Shown here in pieces: positions 28,826-39,912 of a stretch of DNA of 49,809 nucleotides. The notes under the pieces are model-generated. The model searched no databases, had not been told where the DNA came from, and was given only the letters and a program-made list of their open reading frames with translations. Every line of letters begins with the position of its first letter. Position 1 is the first letter of the stretch. Location: positions 1-49,809 of the forward strand of contig CANKXJ010000002.1 of NCBI GenBank assembly GCA_947487595.1. The letters are read 5' to 3'. Source of the DNA: Actinomycetota bacterium (GTDB lineage: Bacteria > Actinomycetota > Actinomycetes > Nanopelagicales > Nanopelagicaceae). A program made the translations under genes and the position numbers.

Positions 28826-30133
28826 GTGATTCGCACAGTTGATCTTCGTGGCAAAGCCCTCAATAAGGCTGGATACAACACCGAACTTCCGCGTGCGCTC
28901 TTAGATGTTGCCCAAGCTATGGCCTTGGTTGAGCCAATTTTACACCGCGTAAAAACCGGTGGTGAAAGTGAACTCATTAAGTTGGCCCAAGAATTTGATG
29001 GGGTTACTCCAGTCTCCATTCGTGTGCCACAGAAGGCTTTAGATTCGGCCTTAGCATCATTAGATCCTGTAATTCGAACTGCGCTCGAGATTTCTATTGA
29101 GCGAGTGAGAAAAGTTCATAATGATCAGGTAAGAGTAGATAAGACCACCACTGTTGTTGATGGTGGAAGTGTTACTGAGAAGTGGATTCCAGTTGATCGT
29201 GTGGGCCTATATGTTCCAGGCGGTCGTGCGGTTTATCCAAGCAGCGTTGTGATGAATGTTGTGCCCGCTCAAATCGCAAAAGTTTCATCAATAGCTGTTG
29301 CCTCACCGCCTCAAAAAGAGTTTGCAGGATTACCTCACCCAACTATTTTGGCCACATGCGCACTTCTTGGTATTACTGAGGTATATGCCGTTGGGGGAGC
29401 CCAGGCGATTGCAATGTTTGCTTATGGTGTTGAAGGTTTGTGTGAGAAGAGTGATCTTGTTACTGGACCGGGCAATATCTATGTTGCTGCAGCTAAGCGA
29501 GCCCTACGGGGGGTAATTGGAATTGACTCAGAGGCTGGACCAACCGAGATAGCAATTCTTGCAGATTCTTCCGGGCGAGCAAGCGATGTTGCTGCAGATT
29601 TAATTAGCCAAGCTGAGCACGATGTAATCGCTGCGGCTATTTTGGTAACAGATTCAATTGAGCTAGCCAAAGACGTTGAGGCCGAATTGAAAATACAAGT
29701 AGATAAGACAAAACACAGAGATCGTATTACTTCAGCCTTGTCTGGAGTTCAGTCAGCAATTGTCTTAGTTGATGACATAAAGCAAGGGATTGATGTTGTT
29801 AATGCCTATGCCGCAGAACATTTAGAAATCCAGACCAAGAATGCACGAGAAGATGCTTCACAGATTAGAAATGCCGGAGCAGTATTTATCGGTCGCTTCT
29901 CACCAGTCTCTTTAGGAGATTATTCAGCGGGCTCTAATCACGTATTGCCTACTGGTGGATGTGCTTGTCATTCAAGTGGCTTATCAGTTCAGACATTTCT
30001 GCGTGGTCTGCACTTTATTGAATATAGCGAAAAAGCTTTCACTGACTTAGTTCCAACCGTTGTGACCTTAGCAAATTCTGAAGACCTACCTGCCCACGGA
30101 CAAGCTATGACTATCAGATTGGAAAATTCATAA
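28826..30133 (+). CDS. hisD: Histidinol dehydrogenase
   Basis: [48 protein letters not shown]. Confidence 0.97.
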   Translation: MIRTVDLRGKALNKAGYNTELPRALLDVAQAMALVEPILHRVKTGGESELIKLAQEFDGVTPVSIRVPQKALDSALASLDPVIRTALEISIERVRKVHNDQVRVDKTTTVVDGGSVTEKWIPVDRVGLYVPGGRAVYPSSVVMNVVPAQIAKVSSIAVASPPQKEFAGLPHPTILATCALLGITEVYAVGGAQAIAMFAYGVEGLCEKSDLVTGPGNIYVAAAKRALRGVIGIDSEAGPTEIAILADSSGRASDVAADLISQAEHDVIAAAILVTDSIELAKDVEAELKIQVDKTKHRDRITSALSGVQSAIVLVDDIKQGIDVVNAYAAEHLEIQTKNAREDASQIRNAGAVFIGRFSPVSLGDYSAGSNHVLPTGGCACHSSGLSVQTFLRGLHFIEYSEKAFTDLVPTVVTLANSEDLPAHGQAMTIRLENS

Positions 30134-31219
30134 ATGAGTTGGCCAACTTGGTTGCCACTGCGTAAGGAGTTAACTCCGCTTACGCCATATGGTGCCCCAC
30201 AAATTCCTGCACAGGCATCACTTAACACTAATGAAAATCCATATTCACCTTCACCTGCTCTGCAGAAAGCGATTGCTGAAGCTGTGTTGGGTGTTGCAGC
30301 CAAGCTGAATCGTTACCCCGATCGTGATGCCAATGAACTTCGCAGCAAGTTAGCCGGGTATATCAATTCAACTTCTCAAATGAAGTTCACGCTCGATAAT
30401 ATCTGGGCAGCTAATGGCAGTAATGAAATTATTCAATCTATCTTTTTAGCTTTTGGGCAGGGTAGTGCACTTGGCTTTACACCCTCATATTCAATGCACC
30501 CACTGATTGCAAAGGTGTGTGGGACTACCTGGATTGATGGAAGACGAAATGCAGATTTCTCCCTCAATGTTGAAATGGCAACCAAGCAGATCGCCGAAAC
30601 AAAGCCAGTACTCACTTTTATTACCACACCAAATAATCCAACTGGTGGCTCAGTTTCGATCTCGCAAATTAAGTTACTTGCTGACGCTGTGGCCCAAGTA
30701 GGCGGGCTACTAATCGTTGATGAGGCTTATGCTGAGTTCTCTTCAGAGCAATCTGCAGTAACGCTTATTGCTAATAATCCTCATGTTGTTGTGATTCGCA
30801 CCATGAGCAAGGCATTTGCATTTGCAGGGGCGCGATTGGGTTATTTGGTCAGTGATAGTTCGGTCAAAGATGCCATGATGCTGGTGAGATTGCCGTATCA
30901 CTTAAGTGCGCTGACTCAAGCAGCGGCATCGGTTGCTATTGATTTTAAAGATGAACTACTGGGATATGTCTCTGAGTTAATACAAGCTCGGGAGTCATTG
31001 ACTGCCCAACTACATGCATTGGGCCTTGCGACTGTGCCCAGCAGCGCAAACTTCATCCTATTTACAGGATTTAGCGTCGATGCCCCTAAACTTTGGGATG
31101 AATTACTAGGTCAAGGCGTCCTAATTCGAGATGTCGGCCTACCAGGGTATTTGCGCGTAACTGTTGGCAATGAAGCCGAAAATACATTATTTATTTCTGC
31201 ATTAAAAGAACTCATCTAA
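30134..31219 (+). CDS. hisC: Histidinol-phosphate aminotransferase
   Basis: LNTNENPYSPSP, NNPTGG, DEAYAEF, RTMSKAFAFAGARLGY. Confidence 0.96.
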   Translation: MSWPTWLPLRKELTPLTPYGAPQIPAQASLNTNENPYSPSPALQKAIAEAVLGVAAKLNRYPDRDANELRSKLAGYINSTSQMKFTLDNIWAANGSNEIIQSIFLAFGQGSALGFTPSYSMHPLIAKVCGTTWIDGRRNADFSLNVEMATKQIAETKPVLTFITTPNNPTGGSVSISQIKLLADAVAQVGGLLIVDEAYAEFSSEQSAVTLIANNPHVVVIRTMSKAFAFAGARLGYLVSDSSVKDAMMLVRLPYHLSALTQAAASVAIDFKDELLGYVSELIQARESLTAQLHALGLATVPSSANFILFTGFSVDAPKLWDELLGQGVLIRDVGLPGYLRVTVGNEAENTLFISALKELI

Positions 31220-31231
31220 GGAGAGGCCATC

Positions 31232-31816
31232 ATGAGAACAGCACGAGTCGAAAGAGAAACTAAAGAGTCACATGTTTTAGTTGAACTTAATTTAGATGGA
31301 CAGGGCGTGATTGACGTTTCAACGGGTGTGCCATTTTTTGACCACATGATGTCCCAGCTAGGTAAGCACTCTGGCTTTAATCTCACGATCAAGACAACAG
31401 GTGATGTTGAGGTTGATTCTCACCACAGCGTTGAAGACACATCACTAGCATTTGGCCAAGCTCTACGTGAGGCGTTAGGAGATAAGGCTGGCATTCGTCG
31501 CTTCGGTGATTCCATGGTTCCACTTGATGAGGTTTTAGTTCAAGCAGCTGTCGATCTCTCTGGTCGTCCATATCTAGTTCACCGCCAGCCAGAGATTGTT
31601 GAACTCATCGGAACCTTTGATACAACACTTGGAAAACATATTTGGGAATCAATAGTTGCCGAAGCCCACATTGCTTTGCATATTCGTGTGCTAGAAGGAA
31701 GAAATGCACACCATGTTTTCGAAGCACAATTCAAAGCAGTTGCCCGTGCACTGCGCGATGCAGTTTCACTTGATGGAAGAGTTGCAGGTATCCCGTCGAC
31801 TAAAGGCTCTCTTTGA
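31232..31816 (+). CDS. hisB: Imidazoleglycerol-phosphate dehydratase
   Basis: DVSTGVPFFDHMMSQLGKHSGF, DSHHSVEDTSLAFGQAL. Confidence 0.97.
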   Translation: MRTARVERETKESHVLVELNLDGQGVIDVSTGVPFFDHMMSQLGKHSGFNLTIKTTGDVEVDSHHSVEDTSLAFGQALREALGDKAGIRRFGDSMVPLDEVLVQAAVDLSGRPYLVHRQPEIVELIGTFDTTLGKHIWESIVAEAHIALHIRVLEGRNAHHVFEAQFKAVARALRDAVSLDGRVAGIPSTKGSL

Positions 31817-32415
31817 TCGCAATTCTTGATTATGGTTCAGGCAACTTACGTTCGGCGCAAAGAGCATTTGCTACCTCTGGTGTCGATGTCGTTGTCACGG
31901 CAGATCGCGCCGTAGCACTAGAAGCTGATGGCCTAGTTGTTCCAGGTGTCGGTGCTTTTGCTGCTTGTATGCAGGGATTACGAACTGTTGATGGTGCGGC
32001 CATTATCCGTGAACGAATTTCTAATGAAAGACCGATCTTAGGAATTTGTATTGGTATGCAGATTCTTTTTCAAGAGGGCAGTGAGCATGGTGAAAATGGG
32101 AATCATGCTGGAGTTGGAGTGTGGGAAGGTGAAGTTTCTCGCCTTAATGCACCGATACTTCCTCACATGGGCTGGAATAGCGTTGAGAGTGATCCGAACT
32201 CCACGCTATTTAAAGGTGTTGCAGGGGAATCATTTTATTTTGTTCACTCATATGCAGCCAAGAAATCGGTGGGGAAAATGCAGGGGTGGAGTGTTCATGG
32301 TGAAAAGTTTTTAGCTGCAGTTGAAGATGGCTATGTTTCGGCAACGCAATTTCATCCAGAGAAATCAGGGGATGCTGGATTAGCGCTAATAAAGAATTGG
32401 GTGAAGGCTCTATGA
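31813..32415 (+). CDS. hisH: Imidazole glycerol phosphate synthase subunit HisH
   Basis: [41 protein letters not shown] start with TTGA overlap. Confidence 0.96.
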   Translation: MIAILDYGSGNLRSAQRAFATSGVDVVVTADRAVALEADGLVVPGVGAFAACMQGLRTVDGAAIIRERISNERPILGICIGMQILFQEGSEHGENGNHAGVGVWEGEVSRLNAPILPHMGWNSVESDPNSTLFKGVAGESFYFVHSYAAKKSVGKMQGWSVHGEKFLAAVEDGYVSATQFHPEKSGDAGLALIKNWVKAL

Positions 32416-33137
32416 GTTACTTAGAGCTTCTACCTGCAGTTGATGTGAAAGATGGACGTGCTGTGCGCTTAGTGCAAGGAGAACTTTCTAAAGAGAGTAT
32501 TTATGGAGCCCCGTTAGAAGTTGCACTTGAGTTTCAAGCAGCAGGCGCCGAGTGGTTGCACTTAGTTGATCTAGATGCTGCTTTTGGTCGTGGTAGCAAC
32601 GCAGCGTTATTAGCAGAGGTTGTTAGAGCCTTAGATATAAAGGTGGAGCTCTCTGGTGGCATTAGAGATGATGAATCTTTGCGCAGAGCACTTGCAACAG
32701 GGTGTGCACGAGTAAATCTTGGAACTGCAGCGCTAGAGGATCCTGAATGGACTGCGCGAGTCATTGGTGAATTCGGAGATCGTATTGCTGTTGGACTTGA
32801 TGTGCGCGGTCATGTTCTTGCTGCACGTGGATGGACCAAAGAGGGCGGAGATCTCTTTGAAACGCTTTCACGGTTAGATAAAGATGGTTGTGTTCGCTAT
32901 GTAGTCACTGATGTGACAAAAGATGGCACCCTTGCTGGCCCAAATTTAGAACTACTCAAATCTGTGTGTGCAGCAACTACCAAACCAGTTGTGGCTAGCG
33001 GTGGGATTTCTTCTTTGGTCGATATTCAAGCTTTGTGTGATCTCAATGCGATAGGTGTTGAAGGCGCAATCGTTGGTAAAGCTTTATACGCCGGTGCCTT
33101 TACCTTGCAAGAAGCTTTGAGGGTTACAGGACGATGA
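32412..33137 (+). CDS. priA: Phosphoribosyl isomerase HisA/PriA
   Basis: [51 protein letters not shown]; start at 32412 with ATGA-type overlap. Confidence 0.9.
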   Translation: MSYLELLPAVDVKDGRAVRLVQGELSKESIYGAPLEVALEFQAAGAEWLHLVDLDAAFGRGSNAALLAEVVRALDIKVELSGGIRDDESLRRALATGCARVNLGTAALEDPEWTARVIGEFGDRIAVGLDVRGHVLAARGWTKEGGDLFETLSRLDKDGCVRYVVTDVTKDGTLAGPNLELLKSVCAATTKPVVASGGISSLVDIQALCDLNAIGVEGAIVGKALYAGAFTLQEALRVTGR

Positions 33138-33907
33138 CACTTTCAGTTCGCATCATTGCCTGCCTAGATGTCACTGATGGACGCGTGGTTAAGGGTGTTA
33201 ACTTCACAAACCTAGTTGATGCAGGGGATCCAGTTGAAATGGCTGCTCTTTATGGAGCAGAAGGTGCCGATGAGTTAACTTTTCTTGATATCTCAGCAAG
33301 TGTCGATGGGCGTGAGACAACTCTAGATGTTGTGCGCCGCACGGCTGAGCAAGTATTTATTCCACTCACCGTTGGTGGAGGAATTAGAAATGTTGCCGAT
33401 GTCGATCGCTTACTTCGAGCTGGTGCTGACAAAGTTTCAATCAATACTGCAGCAATTGCACGCCCAGAGTTAATTGCTGAAATCACAGATCGCTTTGGTT
33501 CCCAAGTACTTGTTCTCTCAGTTGATGCTCGTCGTGCTCGGACAGATTCTGGTTTTGAAGTAACAACTCATGGTGGCCGAGAGGGCACAGGTATCGATGC
33601 AATTGAGTGGGTTGAGAAAGCATGCGCACTGGGTGTGGGCGAAATTCTTCTTAACTCAATGGATGCAGATGGAACCCGTGCTGGTTATGACATCGGAATG
33701 ATTACAGCTATGCGTTCAGTTTCAAAGGTGCCATTGATTGCCAGTGGAGGCGCTGGAACTTTGACAGATTTTAGTGCAGCCCTGGATGCTGGCGCAGATG
33801 CGCTACTCGCAGCCAGCGTGTTCCACTTCGGAATTCACCGTATTGGAGATGTGAAGTCATACCTTGATTCGCACAATTATCCCGTGCGCGCCGTGGCCGT
33901 TAGGTAA
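33134..33907 (+). CDS. hisF: Imidazole glycerol phosphate synthase subunit HisF
   Basis: [37 protein letters not shown]. Confidence 0.97.
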   Translation: MTLSVRIIACLDVTDGRVVKGVNFTNLVDAGDPVEMAALYGAEGADELTFLDISASVDGRETTLDVVRRTAEQVFIPLTVGGGIRNVADVDRLLRAGADKVSINTAAIARPELIAEITDRFGSQVLVLSVDARRARTDSGFEVTTHGGREGTGIDAIEWVEKACALGVGEILLNSMDADGTRAGYDIGMITAMRSVSKVPLIASGGAGTLTDFSAALDAGADALLAASVFHFGIHRIGDVKSYLDSHNYPVRAVAVR

Positions 33908-33921
33908 GGCAGAATTAACCT

Positions 33922-34263
33922 ATGAGCGCTCTTGATCCAGCAATTACGGCGATGCTTAAAGATTCGACAACGCTCATTCCTGCCGTTGTGCAAGATTCAA
34001 CTTCCCATGAAGTTTTGATGCTTGCTTATATGAACTCTGAGTCATTAGCGCTCACTCTTAGCACCGGCAAAGCTACCTACTGGTCACGCTCTCGAAACGA
34101 GCTGTGGGTGAAAGGTGCGACCTCAGGCCACTTCCAAAAAGTAATCTCTGTTTCTTTGGATTGCGATGGCGATGCATTACTTATCAGCGTGCAACAAACT
34201 GGAGTTGCCTGCCATACGGGTGAACAAACCTGTTTTCACAGACCGTTAAGGCTGGGTAAATAA
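33922..34263 (+). CDS. hisI: Phosphoribosyl-AMP cyclohydrolase
   Basis: [59 protein letters not shown]. Confidence 0.97.
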   Translation: MSALDPAITAMLKDSTTLIPAVVQDSTSHEVLMLAYMNSESLALTLSTGKATYWSRSRNELWVKGATSGHFQKVISVSLDCDGDALLISVQQTGVACHTGEQTCFHRPLRLGK

Positions 34264-34265
34264 GA

Positions 34266-35750
34266 ATGAACCTTGATGAATTTCGTGCTTATGCCAAGAT
34301 TTCAAATGTAATTCCAGTTTCAAGGCGCCTGCTTGCAGATGGTGAAACACCATTGGGCGTCTATAGAAAGTTAGCCAAGAACGCTGCCAATACCTTTTTA
34401 TTGGAATCTGCTGAACATGGTGGTGCATGGTCGAGATATTCATTTATTGGTGTGCGAAGTGAAGCAACGCTGAGTGAAAAAGATGGAAAGGCTTACTGGC
34501 AGGGCACAGCACCTGCTGGTGCACCGAGTGGAATTGATCCACTTGAAGCGCTGCGTCTTTCGGCGGCACATTTGAAATCACCGACCATTGCAGGATTGCC
34601 TCCTCTAACGGGTGGCTTAGTTGGTTTTATGGGTTATGACGTTGTGCGTCGTTTGGAAAGACTCCCGAGCCTTTCAAAAAAAGATTTGCCACTTCCAGAG
34701 TTAAGTTTTATGTTGACCAGTGATTTAGCTGTCCTAGATCACAGTGATGGAACTATTACTTTAATTGCCAATGCCATTAACTGGGATGGTAGTGATGATC
34801 GTATTGATGAAGCTTTCAGCGCATGTAATGAGCGATTAGATCGTATGCAGGCAGACTTAGCTGCGCCACTTGATGGAGATATTGTCCAGATTCATTCACA
34901 TGATTCACCAACCTTTGATGCCAACATGAGCGCTGATGAGTTTAAAGCCAAGATTGCTATTGCGAAAGAGGAGATTCTAGCTGGTGAAGCTTTCCAGATA
35001 GTTCTTTCCCAACGTTTTTCAATGCCATGTTCTGCCGATGCAATCGATGTTTATCGCATGCTGCGCCTTAATAATCCAAGTCCGTATATGTATCTCTTCC
35101 GTTTCAATGAGGGAATCACAATTGTGGGATCAAGTCCTGAAGCGTTAGTGAAAGTTAATCAACGTGAAGTGATGATTCATCCCATCGCCGGCACTAGAAA
35201 ACGTTCTGCATCGCCAGAAGAAGATCACCGACTAGGTGAAGAACTCTTGGCAGATCCAAAAGAGCGTGCAGAGCATTTAATGCTGGTTGATTTAGGCAGA
35301 AATGATCTTGGACGGGTGTGTGCTCCAGGATCAGTGGAAGTTATTGATTTCATGCACATTGAAAGATATTCACATGTGATGCATATCGTTTCAACGGTTA
35401 CTGGCACCTTAGGAGCCAACTCAACTCCAGTAGATGCACTCTTTGCAGTCTTTCCTGCTGGAACTTTATCTGGAGCGCCTAAGCCTCGGGCTATGGAGAT
35501 TATTGAAAAACTCGAACCAACGCGCCGTGGCGTCTATGGAGGCATTGTTGGCTATCTAGATTTCACAGGAAACATCGACACATGTATTGCGATTAGAACC
35601 GCCCTTATTCATGATGGCGTTGCATATGTGCAAGCGGGTGCTGGAATCGTTGCAGATTCTGATGCAGAGTCAGAAAATCAAGAGTGTAGAAATAAGGCAG
35701 CGGCGGTCTTAATGGCAGTTGATTCTGCAAATAGATTGCGAAAGCACTAA
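34266..35750 (+). CDS. trpE: Anthranilate synthase component I
   Basis: GSSPEALVK, PIAGTRKR, PAGTLSGAPKPRAMEII, QAGAGIVADS. Confidence 0.95.
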   Translation: MNLDEFRAYAKISNVIPVSRRLLADGETPLGVYRKLAKNAANTFLLESAEHGGAWSRYSFIGVRSEATLSEKDGKAYWQGTAPAGAPSGIDPLEALRLSAAHLKSPTIAGLPPLTGGLVGFMGYDVVRRLERLPSLSKKDLPLPELSFMLTSDLAVLDHSDGTITLIANAINWDGSDDRIDEAFSACNERLDRMQADLAAPLDGDIVQIHSHDSPTFDANMSADEFKAKIAIAKEEILAGEAFQIVLSQRFSMPCSADAIDVYRMLRLNNPSPYMYLFRFNEGITIVGSSPEALVKVNQREVMIHPIAGTRKRSASPEEDHRLGEELLADPKERAEHLMLVDLGRNDLGRVCAPGSVEVIDFMHIERYSHVMHIVSTVTGTLGANSTPVDALFAVFPAGTLSGAPKPRAMEIIEKLEPTRRGVYGGIVGYLDFTGNIDTCIAIRTALIHDGVAYVQAGAGIVADSDAESENQECRNKAAAVLMAVDSANRLRKH

Positions 35751-35920
35751 TGGAGCAGTCAATAGCCATTGGCGTGAGCATCCTTGTTGTTTATGCGATT
35801 GTTCTTCTTATAGGTAAGAAGTTCAAACTTTCTTCACGCTATGAGAGAAAACCCCGTGTGCTAAATACGTGGAGTGCACTTGATGAGGGTATTGATCCAA
35901 CTGAGCAGGATAAAAAATGA
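35750..35920 (+). CDS. 56-aa single-TM small protein between trpE and trpC (not in the supplied ORF track)
   Basis: [61 protein letters not shown] junction with trpE and ATGA with trpC. Confidence 0.75.
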   Translation: MEQSIAIGVSILVVYAIVLLIGKKFKLSSRYERKPRVLNTWSALDEGIDPTEQDKK

Positions 35921-36702
35921 GCGTTCTTGATTCAATCATTGAAGGGGTGCGCGAGGATTTAGTAGCTCGCAGAAAACCATTAGCTCAACTGCAAGAGGCG
36001 ATGGATAAAGCAGCGCCAGTGCGGGATCCTTTAGATACATTGCTCAGGAATGAGCTCTCAGTGATTGCTGAAGTTAAGCGCTCTTCGCCTAGTAAGGGAG
36101 CACTTGCCACAATTGCAGATCCTGCAAGTTTAGCTGAGAAGTATGAAAGCGCTGGAGCCAGTGTCATCAGTGTTTTAACTGAAAGACGTCGCTTTGGTGG
36201 ATCACTTGCTGATTTAGATGCTGTTCGTTCGCGGGTAAGCATTCCGATATTGCGTAAAGATTTTATGGTTGACGAGTATCAATTCTTTGAAGCACGTGCT
36301 CATGGTGCTGATGTTGTGCTTCTGATAGTTGCAGCATTAAGTAAGTCACAGCTTATTGATTTTCATCAACTGGCTGAAGGCTTAGGCATGCGCTCACTTG
36401 TCGAAGTGCATACCCATGATGAACTTGAAAGAGCATTAGATATTTCACCACGTATTGTTGGTGTCAATTCTCGTAATCTAAAAACATTAGATGTTGATGC
36501 TGGCGCATTTGCCGAGCTACTCCCACTTATTCCAACTGATGTGGTGCGCGTCGCAGAGTCCGGGATCTCTACACGGGCCGAGGTGGAGTTTGCGCAAAGT
36601 AATGGCGCTAGCGCAATTTTGGTGGGTGAGGCCTTGGTTAAATCTTCCAATCCAGAGTTGGCGATGCGTGAACTTCTAGGCGAGGATAGGATTGGCTCAT
36701 GA
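35917..36702 (+). CDS. trpC: Indole-3-glycerol phosphate synthase
   Basis: [53 protein letters not shown]. Confidence 0.97.
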   Translation: MSVLDSIIEGVREDLVARRKPLAQLQEAMDKAAPVRDPLDTLLRNELSVIAEVKRSSPSKGALATIADPASLAEKYESAGASVISVLTERRRFGGSLADLDAVRSRVSIPILRKDFMVDEYQFFEARAHGADVVLLIVAALSKSQLIDFHQLAEGLGMRSLVEVHTHDELERALDISPRIVGVNSRNLKTLDVDAGAFAELLPLIPTDVVRVAESGISTRAEVEFAQSNGASAILVGEALVKSSNPELAMRELLGEDRIGS

Positions 36703-37895
36703 CAAACCAGTTGAGTGATGTTCTTGGCCATTTTGGCCAATACGGTGGACGCTTTGTGCCTGAAGCACTTATTGGAGCTTTGGATGAGTTAGAAGCAGCC
36801 CACAATGCTGCAAAGACCGATCCAGTTTTTCAAGCAGAGCTTGCCGAACTTCACCGCACGTATACAGGACGTCCAAGCATCATCACAGAAGCTAAGAGAT
36901 TTTCTGAACATGCTGGCGGAGCAAGAATTTTGCTCAAGCGCGAGGATCTTAACCACACCGGTAGTCACAAGATTAATAATGTTTTAGGTCAAGCTTTACT
37001 TACAAAGAAAATGGGCAAGAAGCGCATCATCGCTGAAACCGGTGCAGGACAACATGGTGTTGCTGCGGCAACGGCTGCGGCATTAATGGGACTTGAGTGT
37101 GTTGTTTACATGGGCGAAGAAGACACGCGCCGTCAAGCACTCAATGTTGCCCGAATGAAATTGTTAGGTGCTGAAGTATTTCCGGTGACATCAGGTTCTC
37201 GCACGTTAAAAGATGCCATCAATGAAGCAATGCGCGATTGGGTAACAAATGTAGCAACAACACATTATATGTTGGGCACCGTTGCTGGACCACACCCATT
37301 TCCAACGATGGTGCGCGATTTCCACAAAATTATTGGTGAAGAATCCCGCGAGCAGGTTTTAGCGTTGACTGGGAGATTACCTGATGCTGTTCTTGCATGT
37401 GTTGGGGGAGGATCCAACGCAATAGGAATTTTCCATGCATTCATTCCAGATGCTGGTGTGCGCTTGATTGGATTAGAAGCAGGAGGCGATGGAATTGAAA
37501 CTGGTCGCCATGCAGCAACAATTAGCGGTGGTTCAGAGGGTGTTTTGCACGGGACTCGTTCTTATGTTTTGCAAGATGAAAACGGCCAAACCGTTGAATC
37601 TCATTCAATCTCTGCCGGTTTAGATTATCCAGGCGTTGGTCCAGAGCATGCATACTTGCATGACATTGGTCGTGCCGAGTATCGCGCGGTTAATGATGAT
37701 GCTGCCATGGCCGCGTTCTCTCTCTTTTCTCGGACTGAAGGAATAATTCCAGCGATTGAAACTGCTCATGCCTTAGCTGGTGCATTAGTGATTGGAAATG
37801 AGTTAGGTCCTGATGCGACTCTGCTCATTAACCTATCTGGCCGTGGGGATAAGGATGTTCAGACAGCTGCAGATTATTTCGGAATTCCGTTGTGA
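36699..37895 (+). CDS. trpB: Tryptophan synthase beta chain
   Basis: [60 protein letters not shown]. Confidence 0.98.
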   Translation: MTNQLSDVLGHFGQYGGRFVPEALIGALDELEAAHNAAKTDPVFQAELAELHRTYTGRPSIITEAKRFSEHAGGARILLKREDLNHTGSHKINNVLGQALLTKKMGKKRIIAETGAGQHGVAAATAAALMGLECVVYMGEEDTRRQALNVARMKLLGAEVFPVTSGSRTLKDAINEAMRDWVTNVATTHYMLGTVAGPHPFPTMVRDFHKIIGEESREQVLALTGRLPDAVLACVGGGSNAIGIFHAFIPDAGVRLIGLEAGGDGIETGRHAATISGGSEGVLHGTRSYVLQDENGQTVESHSISAGLDYPGVGPEHAYLHDIGRAEYRAVNDDAAMAAFSLFSRTEGIIPAIETAHALAGALVIGNELGPDATLLINLSGRGDKDVQTAADYFGIPL

Positions 37896-38695
37896 GCACG
37901 GCTTTAGATGTAGTCTTTGAAAAAACTCGTGCAGAAAATAGAGCCGCACTAATTGCATATATTCCAGCGGGATTTCCTTCCAAGTCAGGTTGTGAAAAAG
38001 CAATCAAAGCCTTGGCTGACGCTGGCGTTGACGCAATTGAAATTGGATATCCCTACAGTGATCCGATTATGGATGGCCCAACTATTCAAGAAGCAGCAGA
38101 GATTTCCATCAAAGGTGGGACAAATGCTGCAGATGTTTTTTCCGCACTAAAGGTGGCAAGTGCAACCGGTGTCGCAGCAGTTGTTATGACTTATTGGAAT
38201 CCGATTGAAAAATATGGTGTGAAAGAGTTTGCACAGTCCATTGCAGACAATGGTGGCTCTGGGGTTATTACACCAGATCTCACAATCGAAGAATCCGGAC
38301 GCTGGTTAGAGGCAGTTGGAAACTCCGGGATCAATCCGATTTATGTTGTTGCACCAAGTACTTCAGATGCTCGCTTGACTCAAGTAACTTCTAAAACAGG
38401 TGGCTTTGTTTATGCAGCATCTGTCATGGGAGTAACGGGAGCAAGAACTAATGTTTCAGTTGATGCTAGTGCGCTAGTTGCAAGGGTGAAAAAGACAACT
38501 GCGCTGCCAGTCTCAGTTGGTTTGGGTGTTTCAACACGTGAACAGGCAAAGCAAGTTGCCGCCTATGCTGATGGTGTCATTGTTGGTTCTGCTTTTATTA
38601 AACTGCTTTTAAATGCCAAATCTGAGCAAGAAGGCCTAGATTTGATTTCAGCATTAGCAAAAGAGTTGGCGTTAGGAGTGCGTGAAGGCCGATGA
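37892..38695 (+). CDS. trpA: Tryptophan synthase alpha chain
   Basis: [47 protein letters not shown]. Confidence 0.97.
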   Translation: MSTALDVVFEKTRAENRAALIAYIPAGFPSKSGCEKAIKALADAGVDAIEIGYPYSDPIMDGPTIQEAAEISIKGGTNAADVFSALKVASATGVAAVVMTYWNPIEKYGVKEFAQSIADNGGSGVITPDLTIEESGRWLEAVGNSGINPIYVVAPSTSDARLTQVTSKTGGFVYAASVMGVTGARTNVSVDASALVARVKKTTALPVSVGLGVSTREQAKQVAAYADGVIVGSAFIKLLLNAKSEQEGLDLISALAKELALGVREGR

Positions 38696-39189
38696 GTACT
38701 TTGCATAAGAAATACCAACCCTTTATTACGCTGCTTTGTCGCATTCTTCTTGGCGGAGTGTTGTTAGTAGCGGGGGGTTTAAAAGCTTTCAAACCCTCTG
38801 AGTCAGCTAGTGCAGTTGCTGCCTATAAAATCTTGCCAACAAATCTGGCGCACCTCATGGGCTACGCATTACCGTGGCTAGAGATTGCTCTTGGAATTCT
38901 TCTTATTATTGGTCTCACCACACGATTGGCTGCAGTAGTGGGCACTGCCATAATGATTGTTTTTATCGCCGCAATTATCTCGGTGTGGGCCCGCGGCATC
39001 CTCATTGACTGCGGATGCTTTGGCGGGGGAGGCGAAGTTGATCCAAGTAAAGCTGCCGAGGCACATAGCGCCTATCTCAAGGAGATTCTGCGCGATTTAG
39101 GTTTGGCTTTGTGCGGTACTTATCTATACTTTTTCCCCTATGGACGTTTGAGCATTGAAAAACCACTTCACAATATCGAGGAGCAGTAA
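38692..39189 (+). CDS. DoxX/MauE-like redox-associated membrane protein
   Basis: LLCRILLGGVLLVAGGLKAFKPSESASAV, DCGCFGGGGEV; 4 TM-like segments. Confidence 0.8.
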   Translation: MSTLHKKYQPFITLLCRILLGGVLLVAGGLKAFKPSESASAVAAYKILPTNLAHLMGYALPWLEIALGILLIIGLTTRLAAVVGTAIMIVFIAAIISVWARGILIDCGCFGGGGEVDPSKAAEAHSAYLKEILRDLGLALCGTYLYFFPYGRLSIEKPLHNIEEQ

Positions 39190-39909
39190 ATGGCAAAGCA
39201 GGCTAAGGCAACTAAAGCATCTGGCGGAGATAACTTCACACGATGGTTAGTAATAGGAATGGTCACCCTGGTTGTTGCATCAGGGGCTATTTTCAGCGTT
39301 GTTGGTGAAAAGAGTAAAGCCAATGAGTCATTTGCGATCTTGAACGATTTTAAAGTTGGACCAACAGTTACTTCAACAGTTGATGACGCTAATGGTGCTG
39401 GCATTACATTTAACAACGGTGCAGCAAAAACTATTGATATTTGGGAAGACCCACAGTGTCCAGTCTGTAATACCTTTGAGCAGGCCAATGGTGAGTTTAT
39501 TGATGATTTAGTGCGCGCTAAAAAGGCTAATGTCGTTTATCACGTTCTCTCTTTCTTAGGCAATGAATCAGTTTCTGCTTCAAATGCTGCTTACTGCGCA
39601 GCTGATGAGGCTCGTTATCTTGACTTCCATAAGGCTATGTATTTGGTGCAGCCAGTGCTTGAAAATTCAGGCTTCTATTCAACAGAAAATTTAATCAAAA
39701 TTGGTAGTTATGCAGGTCTTACTTCCCAGAGTTTCATTGATTGTGTAACCAAAGGTTCAAAGCTAGATAAAGTGAAAGCTGCTTATGAGTCGATGGCTAA
39801 ATACAACGTTCAAGGAACTCCAACCGTGTTCTTCAACGGTAAGTTGTGGGAACGTAAGAATAATGGATTCATACTTGAAGAGTTCGCCGCAGCGTTCGAA
39901 GCAAGCTAA
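39190..39909 (+). CDS. Membrane-anchored DsbA-like thioredoxin-fold oxidoreductase (CPVC)
   Basis: N-terminal TM anchor, DIWEDPQCPVCNTFEQANG, GTPTVFFNGKLWE. Confidence 0.88.
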   Translation: MAKQAKATKASGGDNFTRWLVIGMVTLVVASGAIFSVVGEKSKANESFAILNDFKVGPTVTSTVDDANGAGITFNNGAAKTIDIWEDPQCPVCNTFEQANGEFIDDLVRAKKANVVYHVLSFLGNESVSASNAAYCAADEARYLDFHKAMYLVQPVLENSGFYSTENLIKIGSYAGLTSQSFIDCVTKGSKLDKVKAAYESMAKYNVQGTPTVFFNGKLWERKNNGFILEEFAAAFEAS

Positions 39910-39912
39910 GCC

